A program made the translations under genes and the position numbers. Shown here in pieces: positions 8,307-16,747 of a DNA stretch of 64,000 bases; positions within the stretch are counted from its first letter, which is position 1, and every line of letters begins with the position of its first letter. Where the stretch lies: assembly GCA_043747745.1 (NCBI GenBank), contig JAYTOP010000017.1, positions 1-64,000 on the forward strand, in the 5' to 3' direction. The notes under the pieces are model-generated. The model was not told the origin of the DNA and did no database searches. It saw only the letters and a list, made by a program, of their open reading frames with translations. This stretch comes from SZAS-103 sp043747745 (lineage in GTDB: Bacteria; Pseudomonadota; Gammaproteobacteria; Xanthomonadales; Xanthomonadaceae).

Positions 8307-9607
8307 GCGATCTGCTATGGCAGAAAGATGGAACCAAAGTGAACCCGCGCATCATGGGTTTCCTCGCGGGTCAGGACGTGCTGCTCGATCGCGAGTTCCT
8401 CGCGTTCGATATTCAGGCCAGCATCGCGCACGTCGAGGGATTGCAGCGCATCGATGTGTTGTCATCCGAGGAAACGACGGCATTGATCCGTGAATTGCAT
8501 GCACTTGCGGACGACTTCGCTGCCGGCCGCTTCGTGCTCGACGCGCGCTACGAGGACGGCCATTCCGCGATCGAATCGCGCTTGATCGAGCGACTCGGCG
8601 ATGTCGGTCGCAAGGTCCACACTGGACGCAGCCGCAACGACCAGATCCTCGTGGCGACGCGGCTCTGGCTGAAGGCGCGACTACGCGAACTCGAAACCGT
8701 GTGCAAGGATTCCGCGCGCTCCTGCCTCGACCGCGCGGCGATCGAAGCGCTGCCGCTGCCGGGCTACACGCATCTGCAACGCGCTGTCGTATCGTTTACG
8801 GCGATGTGGTTCGCGGGTTTCGCTGAAGGCTTCATCGACGATGCCTTGCGCGCGCGGCAGGCGCATGACTGGATCGACGCGAATCCGCTCGGCACGGCGG
8901 CCGGTTACGGCGTCAACCTGCCGCTCGATCGCGAATACACGACGCAGGCGCTCGGTTTCGCGCGCATGCAGGTGTCGCCGGTGTACGCGCAGCTTTCGCG
9001 CGGCAAGTTCGAGATCGCAGCGCTGGATGCGCTCGGCGCTGCGCTGCTCGACCTGCGCCGGCTCGCATGGGACCTGTCGTTGTTCACGACCGCCGAATTC
9101 GGCTTCGTCGCGCTGCCGGATGAGTACACCACCGGCAGCTCGATCATGCCGAACAAGCGCAATCCCGACGTGATCGAACTGTTGCGCGCGAGCTATGCGC
9201 CAGTCGAGGCTGCGCGCGTTGAAATCGAGTCGCTGCTGTCGTTGCCTTCGGGCTATCAGCGCGCCCTGCAGTACGGCAAGGGTCCGCTCATGCATGGTTT
9301 CGGGCACGGGCACGGGCACGGGCTCGGCGCGCTCGCGCTGTTGCCGGACCTGTTGCGTGGATTGCGCTGGAACTTAGATCGCATGCGCGCAGCTATCGAA
9401 CCCGGCATGTTCGCGACCGATCGCGCGATTGAACTCGCGCGTGCCGGTACGCCGTTTCGCGAGGCGTATCGCGCTGCCGCGTCCGATTCGTGTCCGCAGG
9501 CGGGATTCGATTCCGAAGCGAGCCTTGCCGCACGCACCTCGCCGGGTGGTGCGGCCGACCTGCGCCTGGATGTGCTGCAAGCGCGCCTGGACGCGCTCGC
9601 AACGTGA
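8303..9607 (+). CDS. argH: Argininosuccinate lyase
   Basis: Splits argininosuccinate into arginine and fumarate; member of the fumarase/aspartase superfamily, 434 residues. It shows DGHSAIESRLIERLG, KVHTGRSRNDQILVATRLW, LPGYTHLQRAV, NPLGTAAGYGVNLPLDR and the signature loop GSSIMPNKRNPDVIELLRA with the catalytic serine. ATG 8303 is preceded by AAGGAG and overlaps the argC stop (ATGA). An oddity is the segment MHGFGHGHGHGLGALAL, where relatives have about HGFGRGLAALEL: a 6-base repeat at 9301-9324 has added about four residues (Gly-His). Otherwise open and apparently functional, although no upstream step can feed it unless citrulline or argininosuccinate comes from elsewhere. Confidence 0.93.
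   Translation: MSDLLWQKDGTKVNPRIMGFLAGQDVLLDREFLAFDIQASIAHVEGLQRIDVLSSEETTALIRELHALADDFAAGRFVLDARYEDGHSAIESRLIERLGDVGRKVHTGRSRNDQILVATRLWLKARLRELETVCKDSARSCLDRAAIEALPLPGYTHLQRAVVSFTAMWFAGFAEGFIDDALRARQAHDWIDANPLGTAAGYGVNLPLDREYTTQALGFARMQVSPVYAQLSRGKFEIAALDALGAALLDLRRLAWDLSLFTTAEFGFVALPDEYTTGSSIMPNKRNPDVIELLRASYAPVEAARVEIESLLSLPSGYQRALQYGKGPLMHGFGHGHGHGLGALALLPDLLRGLRWNLDRMRAAIEPGMFATDRAIELARAGTPFREAYRAAASDSCPQAGFDSEASLAARTSPGGAADLRLDVLQARLDALAT
9301..9324 (+). repeat. Hexanucleotide repeat inside argH
   Basis: CGGGCA three times then CGGGCT. In frame it encodes the alternating Gly-His stretch of ArgH. The unit length of 6 keeps the frame, so copy-number change would lengthen or shorten the protein without breaking it. 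Confidence 0.8.
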
Positions 9608-9620
9608 GCAGCAAATTGAG

Positions 9621-9655
9621 TCCGTCCATGGTTCGACATGCTCACCACGAACGGA
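9621..9655. repeat. REP-like palindromic repeat, copy A
   Basis: Imperfect palindrome around the core CGACATGCTCACCACGAAC, flanked by TCCGT and ACGGA. It fills the 57-base gap between the convergent argH and TonB-receptor genes. Close copies lie at 60408-60440, 60753-60785 and 60794-60818. Confidence 0.75.
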
Positions 9656-9664
9656 CTCAAGGCG

Positions 9665-11794
9665 TTACGGCGCGGCCGGCGCCTTGTCGAACGTCCAGCG
9701 CAGCGAGGCCTGCAGGGTGCGGCCGTTCAATCGGTAGAACTGCGAGTCGCCGAATTCGCTTTCCGCGACCGGATCGCGACGATTGCCCAGATTGGTGCCG
9801 TCCAGCCGCATTTCCCACGCATCGTGACGGTAGCCAAGCCCGGCATCCACCGTTGCGTAACTGCCAGCCAGCGCGGTGTTGCGCTTGTTGAGGTAGCGCG
9901 AGCCGACGTAACTGCCGATCAGGTAACCGTTCCAGCCCTGCGACGGCACCCATGTCAGGCCGAGCCCGCCAAGATGGCGCGGCGAGAGTTCGAGTTGCTT
10001 GCCGCCGAGTTGGGTCGGCACGCCATCGAAGTCCTGCACGTAGTCCGCGAAGCGTGCGTTGTGCCAGGCCATGCTGGCTTGCAGGTTCAGATCGCTGGCC
10101 ACGCGATAGCGCGTCTCGAATTCGACGCCACGGAAGCGTTCGCTGCCTGCATTGGCGAGCGCGGGCAGGCCGTTCACGTTCGTGCTGACGACGAGATTGT
10201 TGAAGTGCATCTGGAACGCCGACGCATCCCATTGCAGACGGCCGCTCAGGTTGCTGCCCTTGAGCCCGAACTCCACGCTGCGCGCGTCCTCGGGTTTCAG
10301 GATGCCGCCTTCGACGTCCGGCCCGAAGTCGATCGCCGCCGGCTTGAAGGTGTTGCGATAGTTCGCATACGCGACCGTCTCGTCGTTGCCGTTCTTCCAC
10401 AGTTGCAGGCTGGTGCCGAAGACGCCGGACAAGCGGCTGTCGCTGTGCTGGCTGGTGTCGGCTACGGCCAGTTCCGGAGGCGACACGGTGTTGTCGATGG
10501 CCTGGCCGTAGCGATGCTCGGACGTGTGGTTGTAGCGGATGCCTGCGTCGAGGCGCCACGCATCGGTGACGTCGAAGCGCCAGTCGCCGTACACCCCGGT
10601 GAAACTGCGGCGGTCGTTCAACAGGGTGATTTCGTCGGTGTGCAGCAGCGTGGACAGCGGCGCGTTGCTGCCATTCGGGAAGATCGCGTACTCGAAATTG
10701 TCGCTGCTCTGCGAGCCGGAGCCGTACAGGTGATCGACGCCCCATGCCAGTGTGCTGCGCGGCGACAGGGTGGTGATGATATGGGTGTCGAAATACACCT
10801 CGTTGGTGTGGCGGTGCTGGCGGTAACCGTCGGCGTTGGGGGTCACGCCGTCGTCGGCGAAATCCGGGCGCAGGAATCCGCGCGTGATATCGCCCTGCGT
10901 GTTCGCGAGCGACAGTTTCGTGTTCCACGTCCCCAGGCCGGTGTCGTGCGTGTAGTCGAGCGCGGCCTGGAAGCGGGTTTCATCGATCCGCCCGTCGGAC
11001 GGATTGATGTTCGCATCGAGCGGAAAGCGCGGCGTCAGCGTCTTGCCTTCGCGCGGATGCGCACTCGTCGGGTTCTGGGTGACCACGCTGGCATCGAGAT
11101 CGACGCCGAGTGTGCCGCCGCCGACCTGGCCGCGCATGCGGTACAGCGCATGCCCACGGTTGAAGCCGGTGCGGTCGGCAGACATCCGCTCGCGGTCCGC
11201 ATCCACCATCAGCGACGACGCGAAGCCGCTGTCCTTGTCGTCGTTCACTGGCACCGCGATCGCAACGCCGACGCCGCCGCGGCTGCCGACATGCATTTCG
11301 GCGCGTACCGGGCCCTTGCCGGCGGCGTAGTGGATGACTTGGATCACACCGACGAAACTGGTTGCGCCGAAACTCACCGGCGCCGCGCCGCGCAGCACCT
11401 CGATGCGCTCGACGTTGGACAGGTTCATCGCCTGCAACGCCGGATTGAATGCGCCACCGCTGGGTACGCCATCGACCACCAGCAGGAATGCATCGAACTC
11501 GCGTAGCCCCCATAGCGCCGGCACGCTCGACGCAGGTCCGTTGTCGCCGCCGGCGGGAGCTTCCACGCCAGCGACCAGACGCATCGCGCCGGACAGGTCG
11601 GTCGCACCTTGCGAACGCAACGTATCGCCATCGACGACAGTCACCGAATCAGGGCTGCGAGCCAATGTAGTGGGGATCTTGTCGGAGGTCACTTCGATAC
11701 GATCGAGGTCGACCACGTCGTCAGGATCGGCCGCATGCGCGATAGCTGGGCACAGCAACGGAATCGCGAGCAGGATCGCGTGGCGCAGGTTCAT
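9665..11794 (-). CDS. TonB-dependent outer-membrane receptor
   Basis: A 709-residue outer-membrane transporter. It has a signal peptide (MNLRHAILLAIPLLCPAIAHA), a TonB-box-like DRIEVTSDKIP, and a plug domain (SPDSVTVVDGDTLRSQGA, VERIEVLRGAAPVSFGA, FVGVIQVIHYAAG). A long 22-stranded beta-barrel region follows, with TonB C-terminal elements such as KPEDARSVEFGLKG, LNLQASMAWHNARFADY, YLNKRNTALAGSYATVDAGLGYR and a final aromatic TLQASLRWTF. ATG 11794 is chosen over an upstream in-frame ATG (11836) because it begins the signal peptide. The plug pattern resembles siderophore/vitamin receptors, but the substrate is not identifiable. Convergent with argH. Confidence 0.9.
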   Translation of the reverse strand: MNLRHAILLAIPLLCPAIAHAADPDDVVDLDRIEVTSDKIPTTLARSPDSVTVVDGDTLRSQGATDLSGAMRLVAGVEAPAGGDNGPASSVPALWGLREFDAFLLVVDGVPSGGAFNPALQAMNLSNVERIEVLRGAAPVSFGATSFVGVIQVIHYAAGKGPVRAEMHVGSRGGVGVAIAVPVNDDKDSGFASSLMVDADRERMSADRTGFNRGHALYRMRGQVGGGTLGVDLDASVVTQNPTSAHPREGKTLTPRFPLDANINPSDGRIDETRFQAALDYTHDTGLGTWNTKLSLANTQGDITRGFLRPDFADDGVTPNADGYRQHRHTNEVYFDTHIITTLSPRSTLAWGVDHLYGSGSQSSDNFEYAIFPNGSNAPLSTLLHTDEITLLNDRRSFTGVYGDWRFDVTDAWRLDAGIRYNHTSEHRYGQAIDNTVSPPELAVADTSQHSDSRLSGVFGTSLQLWKNGNDETVAYANYRNTFKPAAIDFGPDVEGGILKPEDARSVEFGLKGSNLSGRLQWDASAFQMHFNNLVVSTNVNGLPALANAGSERFRGVEFETRYRVASDLNLQASMAWHNARFADYVQDFDGVPTQLGGKQLELSPRHLGGLGLTWVPSQGWNGYLIGSYVGSRYLNKRNTALAGSYATVDAGLGYRHDAWEMRLDGTNLGNRRDPVAESEFGDSQFYRLNGRTLQASLRWTFDKAPAAP

Positions 11795-11836
11795 CGGAAT
11801 TGTCTCGTCGGAAGAAAACAGCGACCTAGATACCAT

Positions 11837-12145
11837 TCATGTAAAGGGCGGGCAAGGCCAAACGTCATGGCCGTTGCCGGAGTGTTGAGCGAGTTGGCAT
11901 GCAGGTCGCAAGATGTCGCGTTGGCGGAGATCTCTCGACGACGAATTCCTGTCGTCGCCCGATATAGGCGGGGAAGGAGGATGCACAGTTGGAAGCGCGT
12001 TCCGCGGGACCAGCATCGTTGCCGAGGTTATGGAGGGACAATCCACGGGAGTCAAAAGAATCGGCAAGATGACAGAAACGAAGTAAAAGGTAGATATCGA
12101 CCGATTGATCGATCATTGATCGATGTCAGTAGTATCGGTATTGTC
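11837..12145. other. Intergenic stretch without a recognisable gene
   Basis: Upstream of the TonB receptor and of the hipA remnant. Frames here contain no domain I recognise; a complete helix-turn-helix antitoxin, which would be expected before hipA, is not visible. It ends with the tandem ATTGATCGAT repeat at 12104-12125. Confidence 0.5.
12104..12125. promoter_or_regulatory. Tandem 11-base repeat, possible hipBA operator
   Basis: ATTGATCGATC followed directly by ATTGATCGATG; each unit contains a self-complementary ATCGAT core. Position about 100 bases before the HipA start, and hipBA operons are usually autoregulated through such repeats. The operator role is inferred from position and symmetry only. 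Confidence 0.45.
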
Positions 12146-12229
12146 ATGCCGCTTGAATTAAATCAGGTCCGCGTGCCGCAGCGGGTCGGTCGACCGCGCA
12201 AGAAAACCAGCGATGTCGGCCCCCGCTGA
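12146..12229 (+). pseudogene. Possible 3' remnant of the HipA partner (antitoxin) gene
   Basis: A 27-residue frame, MPLELNQVRVPQRVGRPRKK and a few more, that ends TGATG with the TGA overlapping the HipA ATG at 12229. The basic VGRPRKK tail and coupled stop/start resemble the end of a DNA-binding antitoxin. The rest of such a protein is not found upstream. Family membership cannot be shown. Confidence 0.3.
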
Positions 12230-13506
12230 TGACGACCTCGGCGATCGAGGTGCGGATCTGGGGCGAGCGCGTCGGCGCAGTTGCGGCCGATCCGCAGGCT
12301 GGTTGCTACGCATTCGAGTACGCGCCGCAATAGCGACGCAGGCGCATCGAACTCGCACCGCTGACGATGCCGGTTGGCGCGATGCCGTCGATCTTCCTGT
12401 TTCCGTCGTTGCCCGAACCCAGCTTCAAACGATTGCCGGGCATGCTGGCCGATGCGCTGCCAGACGACTTCGGCAATGCGCTCATCGATGCGTGGATGGC
12501 GCGACATGGCGTGGCAAAAGATGCGATCACGACGCTCGACCGGCTCGCTTGCATGGGTCGGCGCGGCATGGGCGCGCTGGAGTTCAAGCCTGCGCAGGGT
12601 TCGCATAGCGAGAGCGCCGAACCGTTGCAGATGAAGTCGCTGGTGGAAGCGGCGCGCAACGTGATGCATGGCGATCTGTCCGGCGACACGCATGCGCAGG
12701 CTGCGCTCGCGAACATCATCCGCGTCGGTACCTCGGCCGGCGGCGCGCGCGCGAAAGCTGTCGTCGCGTGGAATCCCGGCAGCGATGAACTGCGCAGCGG
12801 CCAGTTCGATGTCGCGCCGGGTTTCGAACACTGGCTGCTGAAATTCGATCGCGTCGGCAAGGATATGGAACTCGGCAGTGGCGCGCATTACGGTCGCATC
12901 GAATATGCCTATCAACGCATGGCGTTGGCTGCCGGCATCGCGATGGAGGATTGCCGGTTGCTGGAAGAAAACGGTCGCGCGCACTTCATGACGCGGCGCT
13001 TCGATCGCGATGGCAACATCAGGCATCACGTGCAGACGCTGTGCGCTATGCAGCATCTGGACTACAAGCAACGCGCTACGCATGCCTACGAGCAATTGTT
13101 CCTGGTGCCGACGCAACTCGATCTCGGCGACGACGCGTTGAGCCAGCTGTTCCTGCGCATGGCGTTCAACGTGATGGCACGCAACTGCGACGACCACACC
13201 AAGAATTTCGCGTTCAGCCTGAAGCAGGGCGGCATGTGGGAACTCGCGCCGGCCTACGACGTCACCCATGCTTACAACCCGCAGGGCGAGTGGACGTATC
13301 AACATCTGATGGGCGTGAACGGCAAGTTCGACGGCATCGCGCGTGCGGACTTGCTGAGCGTCGCCGATCGTTTTGGCGTGCGCCGCCCGAAAGCCTTGCT
13401 GGCGCGGGTGCGCGATGCGGTCGCAGCTTGGGTCGGATTCGCGGACGAGGCGGGGTTTGCGTCCGCCGATGCCGATGGCGTAGCGGCGGATCATCGGTTG
13501 GTGTGA
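12229..13506 (+). pseudogene. hipA: HipA-family serine/threonine kinase toxin, interrupted by an early stop
   Basis: HipA kinases phosphorylate targets such as glutamyl-tRNA synthetase and cause growth arrest. The frame starts at ATG 12229 (EVRIWGERVGAVAADPQAG, the N-subdomain-1 pattern), has TAG at 12331-12333 where a Trp is likely (APQ-stop-RRRRIELAPLTMP), and then stays open to 13506. After the stop the kinase is well preserved: RVGTSAGGARAKAV (P-loop-like), HWLLKFDRVGKD, FMTRRFDRDG, MAFNVMARNCDDHTKNFAF (catalytic Asp) and LAPAYDVTHAYNP (metal-binding Asp). An internal ATG at 12367 could give a 379-residue protein lacking the first 46 residues. Without its intact antitoxin, inactivation of the toxin is expected. 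Confidence 0.85.
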
Positions 13507-13708
13507 TACGAAGAAGTAATGAAGCGATGCGCGTTCTTGTTCGCGCTGGCTCGTGTCGCTGCAATGCGTCGGCTGGAGTGATGGATATGGATATCCTCTG
13601 CGCGATGTTCAGGAAACGCTATCCAAGATCTGCCGTTCTTGCTCAGGTCGTTCGCCAATCGTTTTTGGTATCCGTTAGCCTTGCGGCATTGGCCCAGGGG
13701 ATGCAGGC

Positions 13709-14194
13709 GTGACGGTAAGTGTGAAGGATGCAACTGACGCGTTCATCGCCAAGTGGCGAGGCGTCGCCGCGTCGGAACTGTCGACATCGCAGAGCTTCCT
13801 GCTGCATCTGTGCCGATTGCTGGGCGTTGAATCGTCGCATCCGGGTGCCGAACAGTCCTGCATGTTCGAGCGTCCGATCACCTTCGCGCATGGCGACGAC
13901 AGCACCAGCCCAGACCGGATTGATCTGTACCGGCGCGGCGCGTTCGTTCTGAAGTCGAAAAAGCTCAAGGCTGCCGCGCACACGCGGGGTTTTGATGAAG
14001 CCATGTTGCGCGCGCGCAGTCAGGCCGAAGGCTAAGCCCGCGCCTTGCCCTCCTCGGAAGGGCGTCCGCCATTCGAGGTGGACGTGAGCCACCGCATCGA
14101 GGTGAATTCCGAATTTTCGCGTTCCGGCGCGCCCTACACGCCGTTTCCCGATCCGCGCTGTTATCGCATCGCACTGGACGACCTGCGCGACGAG
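13709..14194 (+). pseudogene. N-terminal fragment of an MmeI/YeeA-type restriction-modification enzyme
   Basis: Only about 160 codons of what is normally a very large fused endonuclease-methyltransferase. The start is VKDATDAFIAKWRGVAASELS, followed by QSFLLHLCRLLGV, MFERPITFAHGD and RIDLYRRGAFVLKSKKLKA, the nuclease motif. In relatives as I recall them the motif reads E-S-K; here the glutamate is lysine (KSK). TAA at 14033-14035 interrupts AEG-Y-ARAL, the frame then continues with SSEGRPPFEVDVSHRIEV and PYTPFPDPRCYRIALDDLRDE, and homology ends near 14194. No methyltransferase part is present before smpB. So this is a truncated, point-mutated relic. Confidence 0.8.
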
Positions 14195-14277
14195 GTAATA
14201 GGTGAGGGCCGATCGCCGCAGCGTACAGGGAGATCGGGAGAAACAAATGCAGTCCGGTGGCGGTACGCTGAAACCTC

Positions 14278-14793
14278 TCAAGCATCCTTGTTGTGCTTGC
14301 GCATGATTCGCTGCTTGTCGCGGCTCCAGTCGCGGTCTTTCAACGTGGCGCGTTTGTCGTGTTCCTGCTTGCCTTTGGCGAGTGCAATCTCGAGTTTCGC
14401 GCGGCCGTTCTTCCAGTAGATCGCGGTCGGAATCAGCGTGTATCCGTCGCGCTCGACGGCGCCGATCAGCTTGTCGATCTCGTGCGCATGCAGCAGCAGC
14501 TTGCGTGTGCGGCGGTCGTCCGCGATGACGTGGGTCGAGGCGGTGATCAGCGGGGTGATCTGTGCGCCGATCAGGAACAGTTCGCTTTTGATGATCATCG
14601 CGTAGCTGTCGGAAAATTGCAGGCGTCCCGCTCGTAATGCCTTGACTTCCCAGCCTTGCAGCATTAGACCGGCTTCATAGCGGTCTTCCAGACTGTAATC
14701 GTGGCGCGCGCGCTTGTTCAGCGCGATGGTCTTCTGACCAGCGTCCTTCTTCGCGCTTCCGGTATTCTTGTTGCTGTGGTGTGCGTTCGTCAT
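14278..14793 (-). CDS. smpB: SsrA-binding protein SmpB
   Basis: Binds tmRNA and brings it to stalled ribosomes (trans-translation). 171 residues; core elements are ALNKRARHDYSLEDRYEAGL, LQGWEVKALRAGRLQFSDSY, RTRKLLLHAHEI, TLIPTAIYWKNGRAKLEIAL and the basic tail HDKRATLKDRDWSRDKQRI. The ATG at 14793 is taken rather than one 45 bases upstream because the N-terminus before the core is otherwise too long. It is divergent from ratA. The tmRNA gene itself is not seen in the window. The broken island genes end 84 bases from its 3' end. Confidence 0.95.
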   Translation of the reverse strand: MTNAHHSNKNTGSAKKDAGQKTIALNKRARHDYSLEDRYEAGLMLQGWEVKALRAGRLQFSDSYAMIIKSELFLIGAQITPLITASTHVIADDRRTRKLLLHAHEIDKLIGAVERDGYTLIPTAIYWKNGRAKLEIALAKGKQEHDKRATLKDRDWSRDKQRIMRKHNKDA

Positions 14794-14930
14794 GCGCCGT
14801 CCTTGCAGCGTTGCATTGTCGCGCATGCGGGAGCGCAATGGGTGTAGCGAGTGCAGCGGCGTTCACTCACCCCAACCCCGCTCCCGAAAGGAGAGGAACT
14901 CTGGTCTCTTTGCAAATACAACGGAACGGA

Positions 14931-15374
14931 ATGACCACGATCCAGCGCAGCGCCATCGTCGCGCAACCGCCAGCGGTGCTGTATGCGCTCGTCAACGATG
15001 TCGCCGCGTATCCGCGACGTTTCGACTGGTGCACCGGCAGCGCGGTACTTGAATCGTCCGAAAGCCACATGCTCGCGCGGCTGGATGTGCGCGTGGCTGG
15101 TCTGCCCGCAAGCTTCACCACGCGCAACACGCTGATGCCTGTCGAGCGCATCGAACTGGCGCTCGTCGATGGGCCGTTCCAGCATTTCGGCGGGTTGTGG
15201 ACATTCGACGCGCTCGGCGACAGTGGCTGCAGGGTTGGGTTGCGGCTGCAATTCGAGATGGCCGGCAAGCTGCTGGGCTCGGCGCTCGCGCTCGGCTTTA
15301 TCGGGCTGGCCGATCGGATGGTGGACGATTTCTGCCGCATTGCACGCGTCGAGGCGGCGACGCGCCTGACATGA
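14931..15374 (+). CDS. ratA: RatA/Coq10-like START-domain protein
   Basis: 147-residue single START/Bet v1-like domain: IQRSAIVAQPPAVLYALVND, YPRRFDWCTGSAVLES, FTTRNTLMPVERIEL, FGGLWTFDALGDSGCRVGLRL and GLADRMVDDFCRIARV. In E. coli RatA was reported to block 70S ribosome assembly; the eukaryotic relative Coq10 binds ubiquinone. The gene lies next to smpB and overlaps rnfH (ratB) by 4 bases, the standard gammaproteobacterial arrangement. ATG 14931 fits the family start. Confidence 0.88.
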   Translation: MTTIQRSAIVAQPPAVLYALVNDVAAYPRRFDWCTGSAVLESSESHMLARLDVRVAGLPASFTTRNTLMPVERIELALVDGPFQHFGGLWTFDALGDSGCRVGLRLQFEMAGKLLGSALALGFIGLADRMVDDFCRIARVEAATRLT

Positions 15375-15682
15375 TCCCTGCAGGAATCATCCGCGTCGAA
15401 ATCATCTATGCACTGCCGAACCAGGCGTGGTCGGTGGTGCTGGAGCTTCCCGATGGCGCGATCGCAGCCGAGGCGATCGTGCGATCGGATGTCGCGACGC
15501 GGATTCCGGATTTCGATATATCCAACCTGGGCTACGCAATCTTCGGAAAGACCATCAACGCCGCGACGGTGCTGCGCGATGGCGATCGCCTTGAACTGCT
15601 GCGGCCGTTGATCGCCGACCCCAAGCAGGCGCGGCGTCTTCGTGCGAAACAGGGCGACTGGGGCGGCAGCGATATCGCGTAG
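15371..15682 (+). CDS. rnfH: RnfH-family ubiquitin-like protein
   Basis: 103 residues of the UPF0125/RnfH family: IRVEIIYALPNQAWSVVLEL, then TRIPDFDISNLGYAIFGKT, then DRLELLRPLIADPKQARRLR and a short basic tail. A beta-grasp fold protein of uncertain function, also called RatB because it is paired with ratA. Start ATG 15371 overlaps the ratA stop, so translation is probably coupled. Confidence 0.88.
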   Translation: MIPAGIIRVEIIYALPNQAWSVVLELPDGAIAAEAIVRSDVATRIPDFDISNLGYAIFGKTINAATVLRDGDRLELLRPLIADPKQARRLRAKQGDWGGSDIA

Positions 15683-15759
15683 GTTTCGCCGACACCAGAC
15701 AGGTGCGGCACTGGCTCGCTAGCCGCGATGACTGGAGCGTCCGCTTCGGCAGAGCTGGG

Positions 15760-16161
15760 TCAGCCGCCGCTGGACTTTTTCTTCTTTTCCTTGGGCAAGT
15801 TGCCAAATCTGCCCATTTTCTTGGACAGTTCCTGGTCCTGCTCGGGGAAATAGCTGCCTGAACTGCTCGCCAGCACATCGCCTTGAAAGACGAGTGTCAG
15901 CGTTTTGATGTCGGGCTTGCTCTGGCCGCGACGGTCCTGCTCGGTCGCCGCGTAATCCCAGCGCTGCGAGTGGAACGGGTCGGCGATCGAGGGCGTACCA
16001 AGCAAAGCGAGGACGTCCTGCTTGCTCATGCCGGGCTTGAGTTGCTCGACGTTCTTCGACTCCAGCAGATTCCCCTGGTAGATCGGAGCGTGGTAGACAA
16101 TGCCGCAACCGGCAGTCGCGGCGAGTGTCGCCAGCAGCAAAAGCACCAAGGTTTTCCGCAT
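15760..16161 (-). CDS. bamE: Outer-membrane assembly lipoprotein BamE (SmpA/OmlA)
   Basis: Lipoprotein of the Bam complex that inserts beta-barrel proteins. ATG 16161 begins a lipoprotein signal peptide, MRKTLVLLLLATLAATAGC, with the lipidated Cys at about residue 19. The domain contains NVEQLKPGMSKQDVLALLGTPSIADPFHSQRWDY and LTLVFQGD, the SmpA/OmlA pattern. The C-terminus is an unusually lysine-rich tail (KEKKKKSSGG). Further in-frame ATGs lie upstream (to 16209). It is divergent from fur, the usual order, with about 100 bases between them. Confidence 0.93.
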   Translation of the reverse strand: MRKTLVLLLLATLAATAGCGIVYHAPIYQGNLLESKNVEQLKPGMSKQDVLALLGTPSIADPFHSQRWDYAATEQDRRGQSKPDIKTLTLVFQGDVLASSSGSYFPEQDQELSKKMGRFGNLPKEKKKKSSGG

Positions 16162-16264
16162 CGTCGGCATCGTCCGCATCGGGGAGGGCATAGGGGCCGG
16201 ATGATACACTACGCGCTGTTCGCGCCGCTTCCACCTAGCGCGTCAAACTTCACGCGGAGGCCGC

Positions 16265-16687
16265 ATGGAATCGCAGGATCTGCGCAAGGTCGGGCTCAAG
16301 GTCACCCATCCGCGGATGCGGATCCTGGAGATTCTGGAGCACTCCAGCCCGCGCCACCTGACTGCTGAAGATATTTACCGGCAATTGCTGAAAGACAGCG
16401 AGGACATCGGCCTTGCGACGGTGTACCGCGTGCTGACCCAGTTCGAGACCGCAAACCTCGTGCTCAAACACAATTTCGAGGGCGGTCACGCGGTTTATGA
16501 ACTCGACCGCGGCGAGCACCACGATCACATGATCGATCTGGACACCGGCAAGGTGATCGAATTCTCCAGCCCCGAGATCGAGAATCTCCAGCACCAGATT
16601 GCCGAAAAGCACGGCTACCTCATCCAGGAACACAGCCTGGTGCTGTATGTGCGACAGAAGAAGCGGGGAATAGTAGGGACTGGTTGA
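16265..16687 (+). CDS. fur: Ferric uptake regulator
   Basis: 140-residue iron-responsive repressor. A winged helix comes first (DLRKVGLKVTHPRMRILEIL, HLTAEDIYRQLLKDSEDIGLATVYRVLTQFE), then the metal-binding region (HNFEGGHAVYELDRGEHHDHMIDLDTGKVIEF). As in other Xanthomonas-type Fur proteins the CxxC of the E. coli protein is absent. The C-terminal residues GIVGTG run into the spacer that contains the C-tract repeat. Divergent from bamE and convergent with recN. Confidence 0.95.
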   Translation: MESQDLRKVGLKVTHPRMRILEILEHSSPRHLTAEDIYRQLLKDSEDIGLATVYRVLTQFETANLVLKHNFEGGHAVYELDRGEHHDHMIDLDTGKVIEFSSPEIENLQHQIAEKHGYLIQEHSLVLYVRQKKRGIVGTG

Positions 16688-16713
16688 GAAGCGGCTTGCC
16701 TACCCGTGCATCT

Positions 16714-16747
16714 CCCCAGCCTCTAGCCTCCAGCCCCTTTCCCCAGC
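16714..16747 (-). repeat. C-tract 7-base repeat at the recN 3' end
   Basis: CCCCAGC CTCTAGC CTCCAGC CCCTTTC CCCAGC. Read on the minus strand it is G-rich and encodes the last residues of RecN (GKGAGG) and its stop codon. Confidence 0.6.

Noticed and set aside
9665..11506. 622-codon plus-strand frame opposite the TonB receptor
   Set aside because: The receptor on the minus strand has signal peptide, plug and barrel features.
13507..13708. Possible gene between hipA and the restriction relic
   Set aside because: Only short frames without domains or ribosome sites; treated as non-coding.
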